Part shown: positions 43,799 through 54,434 of the stretch, piece by piece
How positions within the stretch are numbered: the first letter of the stretch is position 1
How the letters are laid out: every line of letters starts with the position of its first letter
Source: Aaosphaeria pasadenensis
Taxonomy: Eukaryota > Ascomycota > Dothideomycetes > Pleosporales
Direction: 5' to 3'
DNA length: 64,000 bases
Assembly (NCBI GenBank): GCA_022813625.1
Contig: JAKLMB010000037.1
Coordinates: 1 to 64,000 of the forward strand
Made by a program: the position numbers and the translations under genes
The notes under the pieces: model-generated
Told to the model about the DNA's origin: nothing
Seen by the model: only the letters and a program-made list of their open reading frames with translations
Databases searched by the model: none

Positions 43799-46082
43799 TA
43801 GGCATTTTGCTAGCACAGCTATCTGCATCCATAATTTTAGAATTGTTGTAATGCTCACCAAAAGTTGTTTCGACTCGTCGAGCACTGCGAGTCACTTAGG
43901 GATAATTGATCTGATCAGACCATAACCCGGAGGCGCCGCCTGACAACTGTATCGTGAAATGGTACATTTGGCAGAATCCATCTCGACATATTAAGATTCC
44001 ACCTAAGCTCTGCGACGCCTGGAATATCACTATACGTTCATGCTCCCACATTAGCACCACTTGACTGCTTTTTTCTTTTCTAAAGGCTCCTCTCCAAAGC
44101 TTTCCGCCCTTTGTAACCCCTCTCTCCTGGAGGTCTTATTCTCCCGGGAGCCCTTTTTCTCCTCGCAGATTTTCTCTGAAAGGGAATCGTCAACTCCTGG
44201 GGGGGTTCTTCGTAGGGCGCAGAGCCTACTTTTCAGAGCATTGCTTTCCCGTGAAAGTGCCCCTAAGATGTTGCGCCACTGGAGAGAAGTATGCCGATTA
44301 TCAAATTCAGAGTCACCTTCATAATGGCATGCTAGAAAATAAGAATCAGTTACCTAATCCACTGCCTCTCTTTTATTAATCATTAGTTGGGTAGCAGGAT
44401 CAGGGAATCATGCTAAATGTCAAATTACTGGGAAAGCCTGTAAAGATTTCAAATGCATACATTAATCGTCAGGGCAACCAATTGCTGGATACCTTTACAG
44501 CCTAGTCCGAGTACAAAAACAGACACAAGTTAGCGAGTAAACGTGGATCAATGGTTAAATGGGGGAGGTAAGGTCAAGAACTTGAAGTACTATGAATACT
44601 ACTTACTAGGCCTGCTAGATATTATTACAAGAAAACTAAATTAGACTTAGTAGAGGAATATTTAATCCAGATCGACAAATATCTAATAATAAAACAAAGT
44701 ACACAAGCTTCACTTGCTCAATAGTACGGTCACAAAATCTGTAGAAGGTCCTGTGCGTACTGTCTTTTCCGTTAAGTCCGATTACAAATCCTACTGTATC
44801 GAAAGACAATGTCCAAATGCCAGACAATGGTTCGCACCAACTCTAGTCAGAACTGGTAATTATCAGCATGAATCTCGCTCCTGTAGCAATCAGTAAGCGA
44901 TTTGGTCGAGAAAAACCTAGACAATCAATATGACTTCAAGATTGCCCTACATGATCACTGACTCGGATAGGGCCAGACCTTCAGAGCGCATCACCAAACG
45001 CACGATTCAATTGGAATGAGAAGCTGGATATTATCGCTTGTAGGTAAAAAAAAATATTCCACAGTTGTCATGCTTTGTGGTACAATGGTTTTTTCTCATT
45101 ACTACAGAGCGTCGTCCTTAACACTCATCCATGATCAAGCTGGTTCGTGAACAAAATATCCTTTCTCCATAAACACAGATTTTGAGTGTGCTTGGGATAA
45201 ATGTCGTAATGCAGTGTGTCGTCACGTCGTGCCAGATTTGAACGGTATTAGCGCATGCCTGGCATGTTAATGTTATCATTACGATTGTTGTTCAAAAAGC
45301 ATGAGATATCACGTTACGATAATCAAAGTTTTCATTCTTTGCCCTCGCACTGAATAGAATCCTCATCATAACGTGATAAATGGGACGTGCATAGACTAGG
45401 AGAGAAAAGCGTTTGGCTTCAACATTGCTAGTGCGGCTCTGTCGGCCGGCCCCACCGGGCTCCTGTTTTTACAATGGAGATCAGTCAAAGCTTTACTCGA
45501 TGAACCTTGACAAAAGATATGATACTCAACAAATTTTCGCGCATGTGCACTTCAGTTTGAAAAGATTTCCGAGATTCGTTCCGACCGAGTCTGTCGACCT
45601 GCTTTCCCTACCTCGTACGAATGGTTGTGCTGGCGTCACTATGCATTTCTGTCCGGCCAAGAACGGCCAGGACCAAAGGGCGGTTATGACTGAAGCAAAG
45701 ATAAGGACACTTTGGATTGGAAACAATCATCCACACTACTGGAAAGACGACAACTAGCATTGAAAGAAGGGAATGGGGAAGAAGATTGGTATAAATGTTG
45801 CCATGATCTGCTCCAGGCAATCTGTCTTCGAGGTGGGAATGTCAATCGGATTTATAACGTGACGTGAAATAACAGCATGCCGGTTTTCAACGAGACCATT
45901 AACATCATCATTCATTTGACCCACAGTCGGGTGAGTGGTTTGGCACCAGAATGAAGCTTAGCTTACCACAGTCTGCTGGTTTTTATACTGCCCACTGATC
46001 CACCTCGAATAGATTTCCAGTTCACTCAAGAACAATAATTCTTCTCCCTACATTGTCCACATATTACTTTTAACCACCAATA
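43799..46082. other. Gene-free region, 2.3 kb
   Basis: No supported gene. 44060-44290 is unusually rich in CTCC/GGGAG blocks and differs in composition from its AT-rich surroundings, but has no identifiable function. The last few hundred bases are the promoter of the hexose transporter and include GGCCGGCCCCACCGGG at about 45442-45460, whose CCCCAC matches a CreA-type carbon-repressor core (SYGGRG on the other strand). Confidence 0.45.
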
Positions 46083-47870
46083 ATGCAGTTCTTCAAGAGA
46101 AGGGCTGATGAGGATGTGCCCGAAAAGGCGACATCGTCCAACACGACTCCAGCTCACACTCCGTTGAAGAACAACTCTCTTGCCGATGTATCACCTCCCG
46201 TCCAGGGACGCGTCCCAGCAATCTCCGTCATTCTTGGAGCAGTTGCGAGTGTTGGAGGATTCATGTTTGGTTATGAGTCTGGTCAAATATCAGGTATGTT
46301 TTGGATGTCTCCAAAGAAAACACCGTTGCTAATCATAATTAACATAGGTTTCCTCGCGATGCCCGACTTCATTGAGCGTTTTGGAGACAATGGCGAGTTC
46401 TCAGCTGTTCGCCAGGGAACGATTGTTGGTCTCCTCGCGTAAGACTTCCTTCATCAACTTGTAAGCGTCATTGAACTAAGTTTTCGTAGTATTGGCACAA
46501 TGATCGGATGTCTTTCCTCTGCTCCTCTAGCGGATACCTTCGGTCGTCGTCTTACCATCTCTGGCTCTGCGTTCTTCTACATCATCGGCGTCATCATCGA
46601 AATCACCAGCAAGACGGTATGGGCTCAGTTTGCAATGGGTCGGTTCACAGCTGGTCTTGGTATCGGTGCCTTGTCTACCGTAGTCCCGATGTATCAGTCG
46701 GAGTCCATCCCCAAACGAATTCGTGGAGCCACAGTCTCTTCCTACCAGCTGTTCATTACGCTAGGAATCTGGACTGCATACATGATCAACTATGGAACGA
46801 GGAAGGACTATAGCAACAGCGCCCAATGGCGAATTCCCAACGGTCTTTCGGCGCTCTGGGCCATTCTCTTGGGATCGGCTATCCTTTTGCTCCCAGAATC
46901 TCCTCGTTTTGCCTACCGCAAGGGTCGAATCGAGGAAGCCCGTCGCAATATGGCTCGTCTGAACGGCGTTCCCGAATCATCTCCATTAATCGATGCTGAG
47001 ATTAAAGAAATACAAGACAAGCTTGAAGCCGAGAATGCCGGAGGAGAGCATCCCTGGTACGAGATCTTCACCGGCCCCCGCATGCTCTATCGCACACTCC
47101 TAGGTATGGTGTTACAGGCTGGCCAGCAATTGACGGGCGCAAACTACTTCTTCTACTACGGAACCACCATCTTTTCCGCGACCGGACTAGAGAACAGCTA
47201 CGTCACTTCCATCATCCTCGGCACCGTGAACGTCGCGGCTACCATTGTTGGACTTTGGATCGTCGAAAATGTCGGTAGAAGAAAGGCAATGATGGCAGGT
47301 GCTGCCTGGATGTTCATGTGCTTGTTCATCTACTCCTTCGTAGGACAGTACCAGCTCAACCACAGCAACCCTCAGGCAACACCGCAGGCCGGTAACATCA
47401 TGATCGTCTTCACTTGTCTCTTCATCGCTGCCTTCGCTACGACTTGGGGACCTCTTGTATGGGCCATTGTTGGAGAGCTGTACCCCGCACGTTACCGTGC
47501 TACTTGCATGGCACTTGCAACTGCATCCAACTGGTTGTTCAACTTCCTGATCTCTTTCTTCAGCACAATGATTACGGATAACATCGACTACTTCTACGGT
47601 CTTGTCTTTGGCGGTTGCTGTTTCGTCCTTTTCTTCGTCGTCTACTTCTTCATGATTGAGACGAAGGGCCGATCCCTCGAGGAGATTGACACGATGTACA
47701 TCCTCCACGTCAACCCAATCACCAGCGCCAAATGGCAGGCGGACTCACTGCAGCAAGATGGTCTTGTCAACACGGATCGTCTGCATGTCGGCCCTGGCGG
47801 CAGGAGCTGGAGCAAGGCTGAGCAGGGAGGCGCTGATGAGTCGCGAAACATGGAACACATGACAGTATAA
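46083..47870 (+). CDS. MFS hexose transporter
   Basis: A 560-residue sugar porter from exons 46083-46293, 46348-46438 and 46490-47870. A 50-residue hydrophilic start is followed by VASVGGFMFGYESGQISG and LADTFGRR. GRFTAGLGIGALSTVVPMYQSE and PKRIRGA are the sugar-transport signature. LPESPRFAYRKGR and GQQLTGANYFFYYGTTIF (a glucose-type QQxxGxNYFFYYG motif) follow, then VENVGRRKAM, WGPLVWAIVGELYPARYRA and FFMIETKGRSLEEID. All twelve helices are present. It resembles fungal high-affinity glucose transporters of the HGT/RGT2 type. A short C-terminal tail argues against a sensor role. Confidence 0.92.
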
Positions 47871-49020
47871 ACCATACGGTGAATTTGGGTGGATGTCAAA
47901 CTGAAGTTCAAAGGAAAGAAATGAATATAGACTGCATCGACACGGAAAACTAACATGGTGTTAGCTTTTCACGTGCTTTTAGCGCTTAATAATGTACTAC
48001 CATAGCTCGGAGTTTAAAGATCAAAATCATTGATATCGTTCAATCATCCAGTGTCCCAAATCCAGTATGCATATTGTACTCGTCATAGACCTACTTTCAT
48101 TGTCCAAACACCTGGCAATTGACGTACTCGGAAGTCGAATGCGTCCAACTTAATTTCACGGGAACAGCGTGTGCAACATAATACACAGCTTTCAAAGAAG
48201 TCGTGAACGCGCAAAAGATCAACTTTAAGCATATCGACTAACGCGCCAACCACTTGTGTGTGATGAGCAAGCGACGCGACACGGCACGACATAGTCGGCG
48301 TGAGCAACTTTCTATGTCTGCCAAAAGGTGGGTAATGTATGCAGAGGACCTCGCACTTGCGATCGAATGCACGAGCAGAGGATGCTTAATTGAAGTCTTA
48401 TCATTGAGGATCCCCATTCTAGCGGGATATACGTCACGCATCGCGGCCTGCCCCGGGGATCGGCGGCCAGGATTCAGCCAATTGGGGTTTCCTGCTCCGA
48501 GATGTGAGGTATTATGCACGTATCTCCATCATACTTGTAACAAAACATGGCATAGCCCTAGAATACCGATGTTTAATAAATTTCAATTTTCACATTAATG
48601 GGAATTGGAAGGGCAGTTCTTTCCTTTCCACAATCACAGTGCTCCTTATCTCGTAATGAATGTCTTGTTCCTTCGAAGCCTGTTGGATCAAACTCTAATA
48701 AAAAGCTTGTTGGTGGCAGTGAGACGCTAGTCCTATGTAAGACTAGCCCAGTATATGACGTAGGAGAGTGAATGGTACCTGCAGGTTTCATATGGCGACG
48801 CGACAAGCTTTGATTAACCTTCGAATCGAGGGGAAAACTGGGCAGAGCAACAATACAGGCACAGAGGTAACCAACAAAAAAACAAGACCTAACGGCGTCA
48901 GCCACTGTCCCACCGTAAAAAGGCACCGTGGTGCTTGCGCGCATCAGTTTCTCTTCCTCTGTCGCCTCTCCTTCCTCCGCAATTCGTGCCTGGTTCCAAC
49001 CTCTTACCGTGAATTCAACC
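47871..49020. other. Intergenic
   Basis: No supported gene. Short frames on both strands around 48080-48600 have no family features. The right side is the pyrimidine-rich promoter/5' UTR of the APP1-like gene. Confidence 0.5.
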
Positions 49021-50661
49021 ATGGCGTCTTTGCGAACGCTGTCCTCAAAGCTTGCGCTGGTATCGAGCGTGATCGTATCCGTCAATGCTGTCGCGATTCC
49101 CGAGCCTACCGCTGTGCCGGATAGTGTCGAGGTTCGAGCACCTGTTGTCACTCCAGCCGCCATCCGCTTCGATGGAAGCCATTCTTACATGTACGACCGG
49201 AGGAACATCATCTCTGACATTGCCTCCGGAGCCGATAACTTTTTACATTCCTTGGGAAGTGTAATTGGACAGGACCTGCCTTCCTATGTCATATCAGGTA
49301 TGCGAAGAATTCCGACTCCGACTTGTTGGGCCCATTGTAACTGACCGCGGCTAGGCGTTCCAAATTTCTTCCAAGATTTCCCCACAGGTGATCAAGTGAA
49401 AAGCTCTCTCGGCATCAAGGACGAAGATCTCGATGCGGCGCCGACCGAAGTCCTGAACATACCTCCCTATGCCAATTGGACAGGCAATGCGTGGAACGTT
49501 CGGTTTCACGGCAACGTATACAAGACACCCAACATCTCTCAAGAGAAGGTAGACGACCTGGCCAACGTCTTCCTAATTGATACGGACATTAAGGATCTCC
49601 CACCGAATGAGCAAGCGCAAGCCCGAAATTTGACAAAGTCAATCTTCATCGTACAACAGGGCGATCAAAATGTATCGTTTCATCTGGAGCCCGCGCCGTC
49701 CCAGGGTTCATCTGGTGAGCCAGGTGGCGGAGGAGCTATCACACCCCCAGGCGGTTCGCAGAACATCACGTTTCCCTATGAGACGACTGACCTAGGCGAC
49801 TTCGACGCGTTCGTCAAGATCCAGAATGTGTCTGGCGGCGGTCTGTTGAGCCCCGACCAGACGGACAGCGTCCAACGTTTGAATGTGTATACCAATGGCA
49901 CGCTCACCGGCAATGCGACGGCATTCCTTGTTCCTCCCGAGGGCATCACCTTCATCTCCGATATCGACGACATTCTTCGCGTTACAAAGATCTACCAGCC
50001 AAAGGAGGGGTTGTTGAACTCCTTTGCCAGGCCGTTCACGCAATGGATGAACATGCCAGATATATACGCCAATTGGTCGAAGACACTTCCGAACAGCACC
50101 CATTTCCATTACCTGACGACTACACCCGAACAGGCTACACGGTTATATATGGACTTCATCTACAAGACCTATCCCGGTGGTTCCTTCGATACCCGGCCCC
50201 TCAACTTCTCCGATGTGTCAGCTACGCTGTCGATTCGTCAGTACCTTCTCACCAAGATATTCGAAACATTCCCGAAGCGAAAGTTCGTCCTTATTGCCGA
50301 TACTTCCAACTCGGATATCATGAAGGATTACCCCACACTCGCCCATGACTTCCCGGAACAGGTCCAATGCATTTTCCTGCGCAACACCTCTGCCACGGAC
50401 GAGGAGGATAAGTTCCCATACGATACCAGCAAATTCGAGGGATTGAACAACAAGAGTTACATGTTCTTCAAGGTGCCCGATGATCTGAGTGGATTGGATA
50501 TCGCAAACGGGCAGTGTCTAAACGAGTCCATTCCACAAAACGTCACTTTCGGCATCCAGGACGAGGTCCTGGGCATCCATGGCGCTGGAGGAAAGTTGGA
50601 GGGCAGTGCCACAGTCAGCTTTGTCGTTGCGCTAGCCGTCGCAGTCTTCTTCACCCTATGA
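49021..50661 (+). CDS. Secreted APP1/DUF2183-domain protein, probable GPI anchor
   Basis: A 527-residue protein with exons 49021-49297 and 49355-50661. A signal peptide (MASLRTLSSKLALVSSVIVS..NAVA) and a C-terminal hydrophobic tail (SATVSFVVALAVAVFFTL) preceded by small residues suggest export and GPI anchoring. VLNIPPYANWTGNAWNVRFHGNVY is the conserved fungal start of the family. ITFISDIDDILRVTKIY is the phosphatase motif of the APP1 catalytic domain (DxDxT), but with Ile in place of Thr. FARPFTQWMNMPDIY, FHYLTTTPEQATRLY, KRKFVLIADTSNSD and IFLRNTS follow. Many NxS/T sites fit secretion. Yeast App1 is a cytosolic phosphatidate phosphatase; this extracellular branch has no assigned substrate. 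Confidence 0.88.
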
Positions 50662-51287
50662 TCGTAGGGTGATCGATTGGCGTGTAAAGGGCGATGGATG
50701 TACGCTCTTCTTCCATTCTCAAGGACACGCTTGTCCTCCTGCTTCTCTGTTTATTTTTTGCATGTCATTGGTTCTTTGTTAGCATGGATGACGATTGTAA
50801 ATGAGTCACGGTATGGCGTTTATAGCACTGGTTACATACGTTGATGGTGTATGGAAGGTGTAAATATTTGATTTCATGGTTCATACATACCCTCAGGGTT
50901 AATAAATATCGTTTACATCCACTCTTGCGCACCAATTATCAGCCAATCAGATAGCATCGATTTCCGCAGATAACAGCGCCACGCATCGTGTACGAAGTGC
51001 AAGCCAAAGGCCACCGACCTTGGAGAAATAACCGATCTACGATTACAGATCTGAATTGATGAAAGAAATTCATGACTGAGCTGTTTCAAGTGTAATTCCA
51101 ATCTCATCGAGGGGATGGTGGTTGCAAAAGGGCCGCTCACAACGCATCTTTGGCAGCTTATGCCTCTGCGCTGTGATTGGCCGATGTACCGAAGCAAATC
51201 CGCGGCAGCATCGCCTGGACATCTTCAACTTCCATCGTCGTCACCAACTCCCCATCCCAACCCACCAAACCGCCGCACACCCCCGCC
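50662..51287. other. Intergenic, 3' UTR and complex I gene promoter
   Basis: Nothing beyond presumed UTR and promoter sequence. Confidence 0.5.
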
Positions 51288-52291
51288 ATGGCGTCTCGAA
51301 TCCTACCATCTGCCTTCCGGCGAGCTCCTCGAGCCCTGCGACAGCTCCAGCAGCAGCAATGGCACTGCCGGCCGCTCAGCACCACGCCAGTCAGGCGCAG
51401 CGACTCCCTCCAGGTGGTATGTACATTCGCACCCTCCTCTCCAGAGTTGCCCACCCACCATTGGCGTTCCCCGATGCCATTGACACATCTATCGATTCCA
51501 TTGTCTCTCCTCCGATACTGATACGCACGCTGCAGCACCGCGACTCGCCCGAGAACAACCCGTCGATCCCCTTCAAATTCACACCGCAGAACGAGCAACT
51601 CATCCAGGAAATCCTCTCGCGCTACCCCTCGCAGTACAAGAAGGCGGCCGTGATGCCGATCCTCGACCTCGGCCAGCGCCAGCACGGCTTCACCTCCATC
51701 AGCGTCATGAACGAGGTCGCCCGGCTGCTCGAGATGCCCCCGATGCGTGTCTACGAGGTCGCCACCTTCTACACCATGTACAACCGCGTGCCCGTCGGCC
51801 GGTTCCACGTCCAGGTCTGCACGACCACGCCCTGCATGTTGAGGGACAGCGACGCGGTGATGAAGGCCGTCGAGGACCATTTGGGCATCCACCACGGCCA
51901 GACCACCAAGGACGGGCTCTTCACATTCACCGAGGTCGAGTGTCTCGGTGCGTGCGCCAACGCACCCATGGTCCAGATCAACGACGACTTCTACGAGGAC
52001 TTGACCTACGAGTCGACGGTTGATCTCCTCAAGGCACTGCAATTCGCTGCGGAGAAGACCGGCGCGAAGCCTGGCGAGGTGGGCTCGGCTGGCCACGTTG
52101 GCACCGGCCACATCACTGGAGACTTGCCAGTTTCCAGCGAGCAGGGAAGGGCTTACGAGGCTGCCGGTTTGAAGGTTCCAACACCGGGCCCGTTGAGCGG
52201 CAGGAAGAGCTGCGAGCCCGCCACCGGACTGACGAGCTTGACGAGCGAGCCGTGGGGCAACGAGACATTGAGGAAGGACGGTCAGCTATAG
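51288..52291 (+). CDS. nuo-24: NADH:ubiquinone oxidoreductase 24 kDa subunit
   Basis: A 294-residue subunit of mitochondrial complex I (NDUFV2/NuoE family) that binds the N1a [2Fe-2S] cluster in the NADH-oxidising arm. Exons are 51288-51416 and 51536-52291. The ATG gives MASRILPSAFRRAPRALRQL.., an Arg-rich, acid-poor mitochondrial presequence. FKFTPQNEQLIQEILSRYP, AVMPILDLGQRQHGFTS and EVATFYTMYNR precede the thioredoxin-like domain. The four cluster cysteines are CTTTPC (C-x4-C) and CLGAC (C-x3-C). The splice donor could be at 51414 or 51417; VHRDSPENNPS favours 51417. Higher GC in third positions than in the subtelomeric genes fits a highly expressed core gene. Confidence 0.96.
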
Positions 52292-54434
52292 TCGGAGAAG
52301 GTGGTTTGGTTGAAGCTGTCGGACGTTGAGATGGAAAACGAAATGGAAACGGACGGGTACTGTAAATATCACAAAGTATGAAAGTTTGTGGAGATGGCTG
52401 CGCTGCGCTGATCCCCATTGTAGCAGCAGCGGCAGCGGCAGCAAATCTGTAGAACATGCAATGACAATTCGATTTTGAATCAAAGCAATCTAGGAACTAA
52501 GGTGTCGATATCAGATACGAGTGAACAGTGCCTTGTCGCCATGATTCTATCAATCAAACCAGGAATTTAGCCGTATCTGCTGAACACGCTTTGGCACTTG
52601 CAACGTTCTATCTCAGGTCAAAACAACAAGATACAATAACCTCGAAGATGTGGTCACGCTGCTGTAGAGGTATAAGTACGAAGAGTAAGTGAGTGTACAG
52701 AAACATCTCACTCCGTCCATATCAAAAGACTCAATCTTTTCTATGCATCTTCCTAACTTGACAGACAGCGAACAACGACCATCATACCAAATCATATCAT
52801 ATTATATTATATGTATTTCAAAGAAAATCTCCCCAGAGCATTGATCACCAAGCCACTCTCGCCATCACTCTCAACCTTTCAATTACAACAACAAACAACC
52901 AACTCCACCAATAATCCCATAGCCACTAAACATCCCCATCGCCCTCCCGTTCCATAGAGACACCCGTCTCCACGATATGCCAATCCTCCCTATCCTACTG
53001 GTACAGCTTCCCCTCGTCCGTTTGTACACACGCATGAAAACATCCCGCACCACCTCGTCCTGGAATGCATAGCTATTATGGGAGGTTACCACACAGAGAG
53101 AAATGACCATACGGCCACCACCACCGCCGCACGCTCATCCTAGACCATGGAAAGAAAAGATCACATGAGACACTCGTCTGTTTAGGTGTTTAGGTATGCA
53201 GAACACATCTCCCCCTTCTCCGTCAGAATTTCCATTTCTTGCTCTGACACCAACCCTTTCGAGGACAAAAAGAGAGAGAGACGTGCGGAGAGGGGTTTGA
53301 GACGCTGTTTACGTTACCCGCAGTGAGTCCGCTTGATTGTGATTTCCTCTGAGAGACAGAGATGGAGACGAATGTCGACTTTCATTTGTTCAATCGGGAC
53401 TTTGTCGTTCGTATTGTTTCAACAGCGTAGATGGTTGAATTGGGTTCGGAGATGTAGGGTGGGTTGGATAGAGTGATACTGATCATGATGAAAAGACAAA
53501 GACGAAAAGGAACGATGCTACTGAATAGGTAGTTTGAGCAATTTGGACATCCAGCGGTGATCAACAATCAGTGAGGAATAACAACATCTTCACGGACATA
53601 TTCTATCATCACTCAGCAGCGTGGCCGAAAATGTCTGGCAAGATTTCAAACACAGATAGGATCAATATTGAGACTGAGTTGTTCTTCTTCCGCATTTCAA
53701 TTTAGCAAACTATGTACTCAGCTACATCCACTTATCTAGCTTGACTGGTGATTCTATGTCTCCTCTTCTCTGTCGCAAAACCAGCCAAAGGAATCTCTGT
53801 TAAGCTTGGAGTTTAGAGCGTTGAGCGCAAGTCGACGTCCCCTGGAAGGACTATTGCTTGCCTCGCCTCTTTCCACTCAGGGCGCACCCGAATGAACGCT
53901 GAAATACCCATGATACCAAAGAGAAAATCGCCACAAAACGCCTGGGTATAGGATGATACTTCTACAGTTTACAAAGGGTGTACCAACTGTGCATGCAAGC
54001 AGCAGATTTCGAAACACCCTTCTCCAAATTAAAAAAAAACAAACCGAACCAAGACAGACAAACGCCGCGCCATGTCTATGTGACTTGTGGAAAGCACACC
54101 AACAGAAAGCTCCTTGGAGTAAAAGGAGACGGACAGCGGAAAGATTAGCGGACTAATTTCCGCGCGCGCAGAGGGGAGTTGTGTAAAGATTAAGAAAGAG
54201 TGTCAAACTCTTACAGTTGAAGGCATGGTGTATTAAAAGAAGTGGTGGGGTTAGAATGATTCTTGAATGACGAAACACGCTGCGCAACGCTTGATCGTCG
54301 AAAATGCTGTTCCATCATATCATCAGACGCAGCTCTCCACGTCCGTGAGACTACGAGAATAGATAGAGCGGGGGTCCAATGGTCGTCATCGTGGAGATCG
54401 TCCAGCCAGTGTGGTCAAAACGGGAGCAGGATTT
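52292..54434. other. Convergent intergenic region, 2.1 kb
   Basis: This lies between the 3' ends of the complex I and Kar9 genes. No frame is convincing, no tRNA or repeat was found, and AT-rich segments around 52790-52810 may be UTR signals. A non-coding transcript or an unrecognised small gene cannot be excluded. Confidence 0.5.

Noticed and set aside
45413..45757. 114-residue plus-strand frame upstream of the hexose transporter
   Set aside because: No ATG at its beginning, no conserved motif; lies in probable promoter sequence.
47187..47708. 173-residue minus-strand frame
   Set aside because: Antisense shadow of the hexose transporter.
51158..52111. 317-residue minus-strand frame
   Set aside because: It is antisense to the complex I 24 kDa gene. 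High GC at third positions keeps the opposite strand open, and it has no family features.
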